From Erysipelotrichaceae bacterium (lineage in GTDB: Bacteria > Bacillota_I > Bacilli_A > Erysipelotrichales > Erysipelotrichaceae), in contig JAFTCJ010000021.1 in NCBI GenBank assembly GCA_017454765.1, forward strand, positions 62,001 through 126,000: a stretch of DNA of 64,000 nucleotides. Direction: 5' to 3'. Below are positions 43,319 to 51,224 of this stretch, one piece after another. Under the pieces are notes generated by a model that saw nothing but the letters and a program-made list of their open reading frames with translations, made no database searches and had not been told where the DNA came from. Positions within the stretch are counted from its first letter, which is position 1; every line of letters starts with the position of its first letter. Both the position numbers and the translations under genes were made by a program.

Positions 43319-44063
43319 CGGTGCCTTTATTGCCGTCATTACTGTCATCGCCGCTTATTTCGGCGGTTTTATCTTGAGCGGCATACTGTCGTTCATCGGC
43401 ATCTGGGGTTCCTATGAATTCATCAGGATCAGGAAAGAGAAGTTCAACTATCTTCTCTATCTGATCATGGCTGTGACTGTCATGTGTATCTATCTCTTCC
43501 ATCGCTACAGCGAAGCGATCGTTCTGCTGGAACTGATCGTGCTGATGAGCATCGCCGTATTCGATGAAAAAGAAACACTGGATGATATCGCTGTGACGTT
43601 CCTGATGTCGGTTCTGATCGGCTATGCGATTTATTTCATGTCCGCATTCCAGAAGGAAAACAAGTGGATGTTCGGCTATGTGCTGATCATTTCCTATCTG
43701 ACGGATGTGTTTGCTTTCTTTGTCGGCATTAAATTCGGCAAACACAAGCTGAATCCGCGCGTCTCGCCCAAAAAGACGATCGAAGGATCCCTTGGAGGCT
43801 GGTTCTTCGGTTTTCTTACCTCCTTTATCTGGGCAGCCATCTTTTCCTTCTTCGGAAAGGGGATGACTTTCTTTGCAATCTCATCGCTGTGCCTGCCTCT
43901 GGTATCGGAAGTGGGCGATCTGGCTTTTTCTCTGATCAAAAGACATTACGGTGTCAAGGACTTTTCCAATCTGATCCCCGGACACGGCGGAATTCTGGAT
44001 AGACTTGATTCCCATATCTTTTGTATAATTATGTTCGGAATATTGCTTATACTGTTAGGATGA
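43299..44063 (+). CDS. cdsA: Phosphatidate cytidylyltransferase
   Basis: A 254-residue polytopic membrane enzyme making CDP-diacylglycerol. The signature runs through SPKKTIEGSLGG near 151 and ends LIPGHGGILDRLDS near 226. ATG 43299 is chosen because GGAGGT precedes it and the protein then begins MKQRVISGAFIAV, as in the family; the longer frame lies inside uppS. It shares ATGA with dxr. Confidence 0.95.
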   Translation: MKQRVISGAFIAVITVIAAYFGGFILSGILSFIGIWGSYEFIRIRKEKFNYLLYLIMAVTVMCIYLFHRYSEAIVLLELIVLMSIAVFDEKETLDDIAVTFLMSVLIGYAIYFMSAFQKENKWMFGYVLIISYLTDVFAFFVGIKFGKHKLNPRVSPKKTIEGSLGGWFFGFLTSFIWAAIFSFFGKGMTFFAISSLCLPLVSEVGDLAFSLIKRHYGVKDFSNLIPGHGGILDRLDSHIFCIIMFGILLILLG

Positions 44064-45205
44064 AAAGACTGATTCTGATGGGTGCTTCCGGTTCGATCGG
44101 CACCCAGACAATAGATGTGATCAAGGAGCATACCGACGAGCTGCAGCTGGTCGGTGTTTCTGTCGGACACAATGTCGACTATCTGATCAAGTTATTAGGT
44201 GAGTTCGATCTGGCTTATGCCTATACGATCGAAGAGAACAGTGCACTTGCCGAAAAGTATCCGCGGACCAGATTCTTCTACGGTCCGGAGGGCCTGCAGG
44301 CCATGGCAAAACTGCAGGATTACGATATGCTTGTCAATGCCCTGGTCGGTTTTGTCGGATTCAAGCCGACGCTGGAAGCGATCAAAAACCGCAAGGAGAT
44401 CGCTCTTGCCAACAAGGAGACACTGGTCGCCGGCGGCAAGATCATCAATGAAGCACTGGAAGAATACAAAGTCAATCTCTATCCGATCGATTCGGAACAT
44501 GTTGCTATCTGGCAATGCATGCAGGGACATAAGAAAAGCGACATCAGAAGGCTGATACTGACTGCATCCGGCGGTGCTTTCAGGGATCTGAACAGGGATC
44601 AGCTTTTAGGTGCATCGCTGCAGCAGGCTCTCAACCATCCGGTATGGAACATGGGTGCCAAGATCACGATCGATTCCGCGACCATGATGAACAAGGGTTT
44701 TGAGATCATTGAAGCCCATTATCTTTTCGATCTGCCTTACGACAAGATCGATGTCATCCTGCACAAGGAAGCGACGATCCACTCCATGGTGGAATATGAA
44801 GACGGTGCCATCATTGCCCAGCTGGGCTGTCCGGACATGCGTCTGATGATCAAATACGCCTTGCTGTATCCGCATCACAAGTGGGACCGTATCAGCAATT
44901 ATCTCGATTTCGACAAGATCTCTTCACTCAATTTCATGAAGATGGATTATTCAAGGTATCCTTTAGTCAAGCTTGCCAAGCAGGTCGGTTCCTTTGAAGG
45001 CAACTTCGGAGCCGTTCTGATCGGCGCCAATGATGAAGCGGTATCGCTCTTCATGAAGGAAAGGATCAGTTTCGTCGATATCGAATCCTATATTTTCAAG
45101 ACTCTCAAGGCTGCGCATTTCATCAAGGAACCCAACGCGGATCAGATCATCGAATCACACCGCTGGGCAAAAGAATATGTCGACAAGCTCTGGGCAAACT
45201 CCTGA
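44060..45205 (+). CDS. dxr: 1-deoxy-D-xylulose 5-phosphate reductoisomerase
   Basis: A 381-residue enzyme of the MEP isoprenoid pathway. NADPH site GASGSIGTQTIDVI near residue 8, ALANKETLVAGG near 115, the metal/substrate block IDSEHVAIWQCMQG near 143, and NMGAKITIDSATMMNKGFE near 198. With uppS in the same operon it links isoprenoid supply to wall lipid carrier synthesis. I use ATG 44060, which overlaps the cdsA stop, rather than the longer frame inside cdsA. A terminator overlaps its stop. Confidence 0.96.
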   Translation: MKRLILMGASGSIGTQTIDVIKEHTDELQLVGVSVGHNVDYLIKLLGEFDLAYAYTIEENSALAEKYPRTRFFYGPEGLQAMAKLQDYDMLVNALVGFVGFKPTLEAIKNRKEIALANKETLVAGGKIINEALEEYKVNLYPIDSEHVAIWQCMQGHKKSDIRRLILTASGGAFRDLNRDQLLGASLQQALNHPVWNMGAKITIDSATMMNKGFEIIEAHYLFDLPYDKIDVILHKEATIHSMVEYEDGAIIAQLGCPDMRLMIKYALLYPHHKWDRISNYLDFDKISSLNFMKMDYSRYPLVKLAKQVGSFEGNFGAVLIGANDEAVSLFMKERISFVDIESYIFKTLKAAHFIKEPNADQIIESHRWAKEYVDKLWANS

Positions 45206-45221
45206 TCAAGGGAGTTTTTCT
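45197..45221 (+). terminator. Terminator after dxr
   Basis: AAACTCC at 45197-45203 pairs with GGAGTTT at 45211-45217, followed by TTCTTTT. The stem starts within the last codons of dxr. Confidence 0.85.
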
Positions 45222-45231
45222 TTTATCGTGC

Positions 45232-45237
45232 TATAAT
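45232..45237 (+). promoter_or_regulatory. -10 box of rseP (leaderless)
   Basis: TATAAT ends seven bases before the ATG at 45245; no Shine-Dalgarno and no clear -35. Confidence 0.55.
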
Positions 45238-45244
45238 TGTAAAG

Positions 45245-46339
45245 ATGACATTTTTAAGAAATATTTTACTGTATATCATCATGCTGGGAGTGATCGTCAC
45301 TCTGCATGAACTGGGTCACCTGCTGGCAGCGAAACTCTTCGGTGTTTACTGCAAGGAGTTTTCCTTCGGTTTCGGATCGAAACTGTTTTCACACAAAGGC
45401 AAGGAGACGGAATACTGTTTAAGAGCCATCCCTCTGGGAGGCTTTGTGGCCATGGCCGGAGATACCGACAATTCTCTGGAAACGAAGGTCGATATGCCCG
45501 ATCTGCCGGAAGAAAGGACTCTGACAGGAATTGCCAGATGGAAGAGAGTCATCATCATGATGGCCGGCATCATGATGAATATCCTGCTGGCCATCGTCAT
45601 TTACTCGCTGATGATCCTTTCGACAGGCACTTATGCCGAATCCACAAAACCGGTGATCGTTGATGTGCTGGAGGCTTCTCCGGCTGAAAAAGAAGGTCTG
45701 AAAGCAGGCGATATGATCGTAAAGGCGGAATTTGAAAACGGACTGTCCATTACGCCTGATTCCTATGTCGAACTGATCAGTTTCCTGGATGTCTATGAAG
45801 GAAACGGTCCCTGGATCATCACTGTGGACAGACAAGGGGAGAAGATCACGTTTGAAGTCACGCCTGAATTCAAGGAAGATTCGCATCGCTACATGATGGG
45901 CATCAGTTTCTCCAATCAGGCCGTTGAGATCGTCGATGTCAATATCTTCAACTGCTGGAAATACGGTTTCAAGTATGCTCTGTTCATTCTGAAACTGACT
46001 TTCTCGTCTCTGATGACGCTCTTCCAGGGGAAGAATCTCAATCAGATCTCCGGACCGATCGGGATCTATTCGACTGTTTCTCAGTCAGTGGAGCTTGGTT
46101 TTGAGTATTATCTGCAGCTGATCGCGATGATCTCGATCAATGTCGGCGTCATAAACGCTTTCCCGCTGCCGATCTTTGACGGAGGAAGAGTATTGCTGCT
46201 TCTGATTGAACTGCTGATCGGAAGGCCGTTAAGTGAAAAAGCGCAGAATTTCGTCATGGCAGTGTCGATGGCAATCCTGCTGATGCTGTTCATGCTGGTC
46301 ATGTACAATGACATATCCAAGATCATAATGGGAGGCTGA
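45245..46339 (+). CDS. rseP: Site-2 intramembrane metalloprotease RseP/RasP
   Basis: A 364-residue membrane zinc protease. HELGHLLAAKLFG near residues 20-32 is the HExxH site in the first helix; a PDZ domain spans about 130-220; the third metal ligand lies in NAFPLPIFDGGRVLL near 302. RseP-type enzymes cut anti-sigma factors and clear remnant signal peptides. Its place after dxr follows Bacillus order. The transcript is probably leaderless. Confidence 0.95.
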   Translation: MTFLRNILLYIIMLGVIVTLHELGHLLAAKLFGVYCKEFSFGFGSKLFSHKGKETEYCLRAIPLGGFVAMAGDTDNSLETKVDMPDLPEERTLTGIARWKRVIIMMAGIMMNILLAIVIYSLMILSTGTYAESTKPVIVDVLEASPAEKEGLKAGDMIVKAEFENGLSITPDSYVELISFLDVYEGNGPWIITVDRQGEKITFEVTPEFKEDSHRYMMGISFSNQAVEIVDVNIFNCWKYGFKYALFILKLTFSSLMTLFQGKNLNQISGPIGIYSTVSQSVELGFEYYLQLIAMISINVGVINAFPLPIFDGGRVLLLLIELLIGRPLSEKAQNFVMAVSMAILLMLFMLVMYNDISKIIMGG

Positions 46340-46342
46340 TCC

Positions 46343-47350
46343 ATGAAAATACTGGTAACTGGCGGGACCGGATATATCGGTTCCCACACGTGTGTCGAAC
46401 TGATCGCTGAAGGTCACGAAGTGATCATCTTAGATAATCTATACAATTCCAGGATCGATGTCCTGGACAAGATCGAACAGATCAGCGGAGTCAGACCGAA
46501 ATTCTATGAGGCCGACATCCTTGACAAAGAAGGTCTGGAAAAAGTCTTTGCGGAAAATGATTTTGATGCAGTGATCCATTTTGCCGGATATAAGGCAGTT
46601 GGTGAATCGGTTTCGATCCCTCTGACTTACTACGAAAACAACATTTCCGGTTCGATCAATCTGTATCAGATGATGAAGAAATATAAAGTCAGGAATCTTG
46701 TCTTCTCTTCCAGCGCAACGGTCTACGGCGATGATTTTGAAGTTCCGTTCAAGGAAGAGTACGGTCTGGGTACGACGACCAATCCCTACGGCACGACCAA
46801 GAAGATGAATGAGATGATCATCACCGATATGGATATCGCTGAGCCTGAGAATTCATCGGTGCTTCTGAGATACTTCAATCCGATCGGCGCTCATGAATCA
46901 GGTCTGATCGGTGAGATCCCCAACGGCATCCCCAATAATCTGGTTCCTTATATCGCCCAGGTCGTCTCCGGACAGAGAGATTATCTCAGAGTCTGGGGCA
47001 ATGACTACGATACTGTGGACGGGACCGGTGTCAGAGACTACATTCATGTCGTAGACCTGGCAAGAGCCCATGTCAAGGCGATCGAATATGCCGCAAGCCA
47101 TAAAGGTACGGAAGTGATCAATATCGGAACAGGGAAGGGCTATTCCGTCCTGGAAGTGCTTCATGCCTACGAAAAAGCCTGCGGTCATGAGATCCCTTAC
47201 CAGATCATGGAAAGAAGACCGGGAGACATCGCTGTCTGTTATGCCGATACGAAGAAAGCCGAAGGACTGCTTGGTTTCAAGGCAGAATACGATATCGACA
47301 GGATGTGTGAGGATTCTTACCGTTTCACCTGCAATCTCAGTAAAGAATAA
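46343..47350 (+). CDS. galE: UDP-glucose 4-epimerase
   Basis: A 335-residue extended short-chain dehydrogenase interconverting UDP-glucose and UDP-galactose. NAD loop TGGTGYIGSHTC at residues 6-17, catalytic serine in SSSATVYGD near 122, YxxxK as YGTTKKMNE near 149, and YFNPIGAHESGLIGE near 176. It supplies galactosyl donors for envelope glycans. GGGAGG precedes ATG 46343, close behind rseP, so it may share the rseP transcript. Confidence 0.97.
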   Translation: MKILVTGGTGYIGSHTCVELIAEGHEVIILDNLYNSRIDVLDKIEQISGVRPKFYEADILDKEGLEKVFAENDFDAVIHFAGYKAVGESVSIPLTYYENNISGSINLYQMMKKYKVRNLVFSSSATVYGDDFEVPFKEEYGLGTTTNPYGTTKKMNEMIITDMDIAEPENSSVLLRYFNPIGAHESGLIGEIPNGIPNNLVPYIAQVVSGQRDYLRVWGNDYDTVDGTGVRDYIHVVDLARAHVKAIEYAASHKGTEVINIGTGKGYSVLEVLHAYEKACGHEIPYQIMERRPGDIAVCYADTKKAEGLLGFKAEYDIDRMCEDSYRFTCNLSKE

Positions 47351-47359
47351 CAAATATAA

Positions 47360-47434
47360 CGATAAATATATAGATAAATAAACAATAAATAGATCAATAA
47401 ATACATTGACAAATTTATTGTTTATTTTTATAAT
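47360..47434 (+). promoter_or_regulatory. Consensus promoter bracketed by a 15-bp inverted repeat
   Basis: TTGACA (47406-47411) and TATAAT (47429-47434) have an exact 17-base spacer, a full consensus promoter. AAATAAACAATAAAT at 47376-47390 is repeated as its perfect inverse at 47413-47427, the right arm filling the spacer. A further direct copy of CAATAAATA lies between the arms (from about 47395), and GATAAATA repeats lie upstream. This looks like the autoregulatory operator of the Phd-like gene, whose ATG is six bases after the -10. Confidence 0.8.
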
Positions 47435-47440
47435 ACAGGT

Positions 47441-47656
47441 ATGAACAGATCTAATTACGGAACCATGCTGAAATCGCTGGTGCCAATTTCACATCTGAAT
47501 CAGGGCAAAGCCGCAAAGATCATCTCTTCCTTGGGACCCGACGATGTCAAAATCATCGTTAAAAACAACGAGCCGATGGCCGCAATCATTCCTATCTCAA
47601 GATTTTCCGAACTGATTGAAGCTGAGGAAATGCTGAAGGAGAATCACCGTGGCTAG
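47441..47656 (+). CDS. Phd/YefM-like DNA-binding protein (antitoxin family, no toxin adjacent)
   Basis: A 71-residue protein with the Phd/YefM N-terminal fold: SLVPISHLNQGKAAKII near residue 12, then VKIIVKNNEPMAAIIPISRF near 36. Family members bind their operator as dimers and neutralise a RelE or Doc toxin through a C-terminal tail. Here the tail is short (about 15 residues) and the next gene, overlapping by eight bases, encodes a membrane protein and not a toxin. With the palindromic operator it is more likely a stand-alone autoregulator of the envelope operon downstream. ATG is six bases after TATAAT, so leaderless. Confidence 0.8.
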   Translation: MNRSNYGTMLKSLVPISHLNQGKAAKIISSLGPDDVKIIVKNNEPMAAIIPISRFSELIEAEEMLKENHRG

Positions 47657-48605
47657 AAGAAAAAGAAGGGTCCGGGCCGACAGGGTGATCATACTGCTTC
47701 TGCTGACAGCGCTGGTAATGGGATTACTGGCTTTTGGCATTTATGAAGGTATTTCCTATTTCTCAAATAGGGAGAAAAAAGATCCGGTCAATAACAACAC
47801 CGATCCAAAACCGGTCGAGACCAGTGAAGGGATCAAGGTCTCTCTTGTCGATTATCAGGTCTATACAGGAGATTCGGAGAATCTCGGTTTCGATTTCATC
47901 GTTGCCGAACTCAACTTCAAAGGCGACGGTCCCATCTCCTTTGATCTGGGCAATCTGCAGACTTCCGAAAAGATATATCTTAACAATATTTCGAAATATC
48001 TGAATACGCTGCAGGAGAAATCCTACAAGGTATCCAAACTGGATATCAAGACGATGATCATCTCCGATCAGAACGATTATACCTGCAAGGTTTTCATTCC
48101 TTATACAACAGATTCTTATTCTTTAAGACTACTGAATTCAGTGGATGCTTCAATGATCGAATTTAATCTGGACAGACATATCAATGATATTTCCACACTG
48201 AAGTTTGAAACTGAGCAGCAGATCGAGATCGGAAATACCAATGTGACCGTCTCCAGCTGTTCCGTTTCGACGATGATGCTGCACAACGGGATGGAATACC
48301 AGGTTCCGGCAACGATGAATGTCTACACTTTCAGCATCAATGTCAACAATGTGGAAGGGGATGTCATGATCACCGATGCCAAGTTTGTCAGGGCTGCGGA
48401 TGAAGAAGTCATCACCTGCATGGATGAGACCTATGAATCCGTCAAGCAGGTCAACTGTCTCGGCAAGAGACTCGTCGTCGGCGAAAACGGCGCTTTATTC
48501 TTTGAAACGATCGCATCATCAGGCAGTCCTGATTATTCGGGATTCCTGATGCTGATGTTCTCCAACAGCAACGACTGGGTAAAGATCCCGACTGTACTTG
48601 AATAA
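47649..48605 (+). CDS. Single-pass membrane protein with extracellular domain, unknown function
   Basis: A 318-residue protein not recognised. It has a very basic N-terminus (VARRKRRVRADR), one transmembrane helix at about 14-36, a polar linker (about 40-60) and a beta-rich extracellular part. GTG start, overlapping the Phd-like gene by eight bases. The body has a repeated pattern of hydrophobic strands and Asn/Asp turns, with two stretches (about 65-170 and 190-315) that could be similar beta-sandwich domains resembling DUF4352-type folds; this is a guess from pattern. It has few cysteines and no catalytic motif. Position suggests a role with the glucosaminidase and PASTA proteins that follow. 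Confidence 0.6.
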   Translation: MARRKRRVRADRVIILLLLTALVMGLLAFGIYEGISYFSNREKKDPVNNNTDPKPVETSEGIKVSLVDYQVYTGDSENLGFDFIVAELNFKGDGPISFDLGNLQTSEKIYLNNISKYLNTLQEKSYKVSKLDIKTMIISDQNDYTCKVFIPYTTDSYSLRLLNSVDASMIEFNLDRHINDISTLKFETEQQIEIGNTNVTVSSCSVSTMMLHNGMEYQVPATMNVYTFSINVNNVEGDVMITDAKFVRAADEEVITCMDETYESVKQVNCLGKRLVVGENGALFFETIASSGSPDYSGFLMLMFSNSNDWVKIPTVLE

Positions 48606-48608
48606 AAC

Positions 48609-51209
48609 ATGATGAAAAAACTTCTGACTCTTATGATCACAGCCATTATGATGATATCCATCATGCCGGTATTCGGCAGTTTTGCTGTTGCGGCAGATGA
48701 GTATTATCCGATGGCCTGTGCCTACGGAGAGTTTGAAGTTTCCTATATCGAGGATGACGGAACATTCTCAAAGATTTCCTGCCATTCCAATTTCAAAGAT
48801 GCGAAAAAGGCGATGAAAGCCAATGAGGACTATGTCGTGCGTTATGCCAAGTCCTATTCTCCCAGCAAAATCGTCGCCATGAATTCCGGTCTGGCTTATA
48901 CTTATCCGGGCAGAAGGAATTCTTCGATCATGTATCTTTATCAGAATCCGAATGAAAAAGAGAATTCCAAGTATAAGACGACTTATGTGGCAAACCACTA
49001 TGAGATGACTTATGTCGAGACCTGCGGTCCGGAAGTGTATGACATATCCACGGGCGGAAAGGGCTATGTCAGAGTCGTATTGAACGGTTTTGAAGGATTC
49101 ACCGATCTGGAGTATACCGATCTGGTGCCTTTCAAATTCATCAATAAGGGAATACCGATCTATCTTGGCGGAAGAAACACCTATGAATCGGAAGATCCGT
49201 TTTCCGTCAAACTGCAGCAGAATTACTTCGAACTGAAAGTCAACGGCAGCTATACCGATCTGATCTATCATTATTACCGTGCTTATCCAAAATCCTCATC
49301 TGACCGCAACTGTCTTTCTTATGCGATCAATGTCGATAACGGCGTAAATTATCTCAATGCCGGCATGAAGATCGGTATCAAATATTATTCCGATGACGGG
49401 ATCAATTTCTACAGCGATCAGAAGCTGAAAAACAAAGTGGCGACTGTTTATAACTATTATCAGTTTCTGCCGCTCAGAAGCAAAACAATGATCTCTGCAG
49501 GGACCCTGGATTCTTATCTCAAGTCGATGGGTTATTCTTCTTCCGTCATGAAAAATGAAGGATCATCCTTCATCAATGCAGAAAAGAATTACGGCTGCAA
49601 CGCCCTGATCGTCTATGCGATGGCCTGTCTGGAATCGGCATATGGAACATCGTGGTATGCGCTCAACCGAAACAATCTCTTTGGCTGGTCGGCTTATGAC
49701 GATTCACCGGGGAACGCATCATCATTCTCTTCTGTCAGCAGCTGTGTGAACGAACAGATGGGCAGGAATCTCAACTGGTTTCTGGATTACACCAATTCGC
49801 GTTATTTCGGTTCCGGCGTGGGAAACAAAGGCGCAGGTGTCAATGTGAAATATGCATCCGATCCTTATTGGGGCATGAAGATCGCTGCCATTGCCTATTC
49901 GATCGACAAATATGCCAACGGAAAGAACGGAAATCTGAGCGATCACAACCATTATGCGCTTGGTTTTGTCAAGAACAATTACAATGACGTCTTATATGAT
50001 TCCAATATCTCCTGGGATCCAAACTTCTACAAGACGAAAGACGGCAACAGTGTACTTTATACCGGAAGATACGGCAGTCACTATCAGAAAGATCTGATCG
50101 TCGTACTTCTGGAGGATCTGGACAGCAGATACCGCGTGCAGTCCACCAATCCGATCACAGGTGGAAATCTCAATACCAATGACGGCGTCATCGCCTACAG
50201 CTGGAATGATTCCGTTGCCTATATCGAAACTAAAGATGTCGTCATATTGAACAACGCATCCGTATTCCATCAGGAAGTTGAACCGGATCATGAACCGATC
50301 TCCTTAGTCAGTGATATGTCGCTGAATGAAGGTGTCCTGACGATGGAAGGAATCGGTCTGATCACCGGATACAACCTTAGCGATTCATCCAAAGTCGTTC
50401 ACAAAGTGAATATCTATGACCTGAAAAATAATGAAAAGATCAGAGTCATCGACTGTGAAAACAAAGATTCCAACGGCTACAGCATCAATGACGGCTATGA
50501 CTATCAGTGGTCCGGATTCAGCTGCAGCATTCCTCTGAATGAACTGAACAGAGGATCCTACATCTTCCGTATCGAAACAAGTTATGACGGAAAGAGCACG
50601 TTTGAAACACTGCTGAAGTCATACAACGATTCACTGTCCTTTCTTTCATATGAAGATGAGGAAAACAGCTATACGGTCAGGCTCAACGATTTCTACGGTT
50701 TCAGGATCGAAGCAGATATCAATGACAAGGCTCTGAACTATACGGATATCGCAAAACCGTCTGAAAGATCCTCATTGGTGACGCTGGATTCCGTGACTTA
50801 TGAAGAGACTGACGGTACGGTATATGCCGTATTTGAAGGACTGGGCATGATCTACTATCTCAACTACGATCTAAACATCAATATGCATGAGCTTTATCTG
50901 GTGAATGAAAACGAAGTGATCAGAGCCGATACTTCATCGCATGCCTGCAGCTTCGATTATAGAAGCTTCTATCAGTCATCCTTCAGCATGGACAATATCT
51001 GTTATACGGCCAAAGCCGATCTGAAGGATCTGAATGGTGAGTACAGACTGATATTGAAAGTAAACAACGGAGAGTATCATGATCTGGCTGAGATCACCAA
51101 TGCCTATGGTTTTGAACACAGCACATATTCTTCGGATCTGCTCAAGACATCGTTCTTCACAGATTCGATCAGATACAGACTGCTTCTGCATGTCGATCAT
51201 TATGAATAA
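48609..51209 (+). CDS. Secreted glucosaminidase-domain peptidoglycan hydrolase
   Basis: An 866-residue secreted protein. A signal peptide covers about residues 1-28 (ending SFAVA, then ADEYY). A glucosaminidase (GH73/LytG-type) domain lies at about 295-465, with proposed catalytic E342 in ACLESAYGTS followed by RNNLFGWSAYDDSP. The N-terminal 250 residues contain two SH3-like or repeat-like regions (VYDISTGGKGYVRV; IPIYLGG). The last 300 residues, rich in Asn/Ser/Tyr, have no recognised fold and no sortase or choline-binding motif. It probably cuts the glycan strands of the wall. ATG 48609 or the adjacent ATG 48612. Confidence 0.82.
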   Translation: MMKKLLTLMITAIMMISIMPVFGSFAVAADEYYPMACAYGEFEVSYIEDDGTFSKISCHSNFKDAKKAMKANEDYVVRYAKSYSPSKIVAMNSGLAYTYPGRRNSSIMYLYQNPNEKENSKYKTTYVANHYEMTYVETCGPEVYDISTGGKGYVRVVLNGFEGFTDLEYTDLVPFKFINKGIPIYLGGRNTYESEDPFSVKLQQNYFELKVNGSYTDLIYHYYRAYPKSSSDRNCLSYAINVDNGVNYLNAGMKIGIKYYSDDGINFYSDQKLKNKVATVYNYYQFLPLRSKTMISAGTLDSYLKSMGYSSSVMKNEGSSFINAEKNYGCNALIVYAMACLESAYGTSWYALNRNNLFGWSAYDDSPGNASSFSSVSSCVNEQMGRNLNWFLDYTNSRYFGSGVGNKGAGVNVKYASDPYWGMKIAAIAYSIDKYANGKNGNLSDHNHYALGFVKNNYNDVLYDSNISWDPNFYKTKDGNSVLYTGRYGSHYQKDLIVVLLEDLDSRYRVQSTNPITGGNLNTNDGVIAYSWNDSVAYIETKDVVILNNASVFHQEVEPDHEPISLVSDMSLNEGVLTMEGIGLITGYNLSDSSKVVHKVNIYDLKNNEKIRVIDCENKDSNGYSINDGYDYQWSGFSCSIPLNELNRGSYIFRIETSYDGKSTFETLLKSYNDSLSFLSYEDEENSYTVRLNDFYGFRIEADINDKALNYTDIAKPSERSSLVTLDSVTYEETDGTVYAVFEGLGMIYYLNYDLNINMHELYLVNENEVIRADTSSHACSFDYRSFYQSSFSMDNICYTAKADLKDLNGEYRLILKVNNGEYHDLAEITNAYGFEHSTYSSDLLKTSFFTDSIRYRLLLHVDHYE

Positions 51210-51224
51210 AACGGAGGTTTGTTT

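Noticed and set aside
47649..48605. Possible toxin partner for the Phd-like gene
   Set aside because: The product is 318 residues with a membrane helix and an extracellular domain, unlike RelE, YoeB or Doc toxins (about 85-130 residues, soluble). No other small ORF adjoins.
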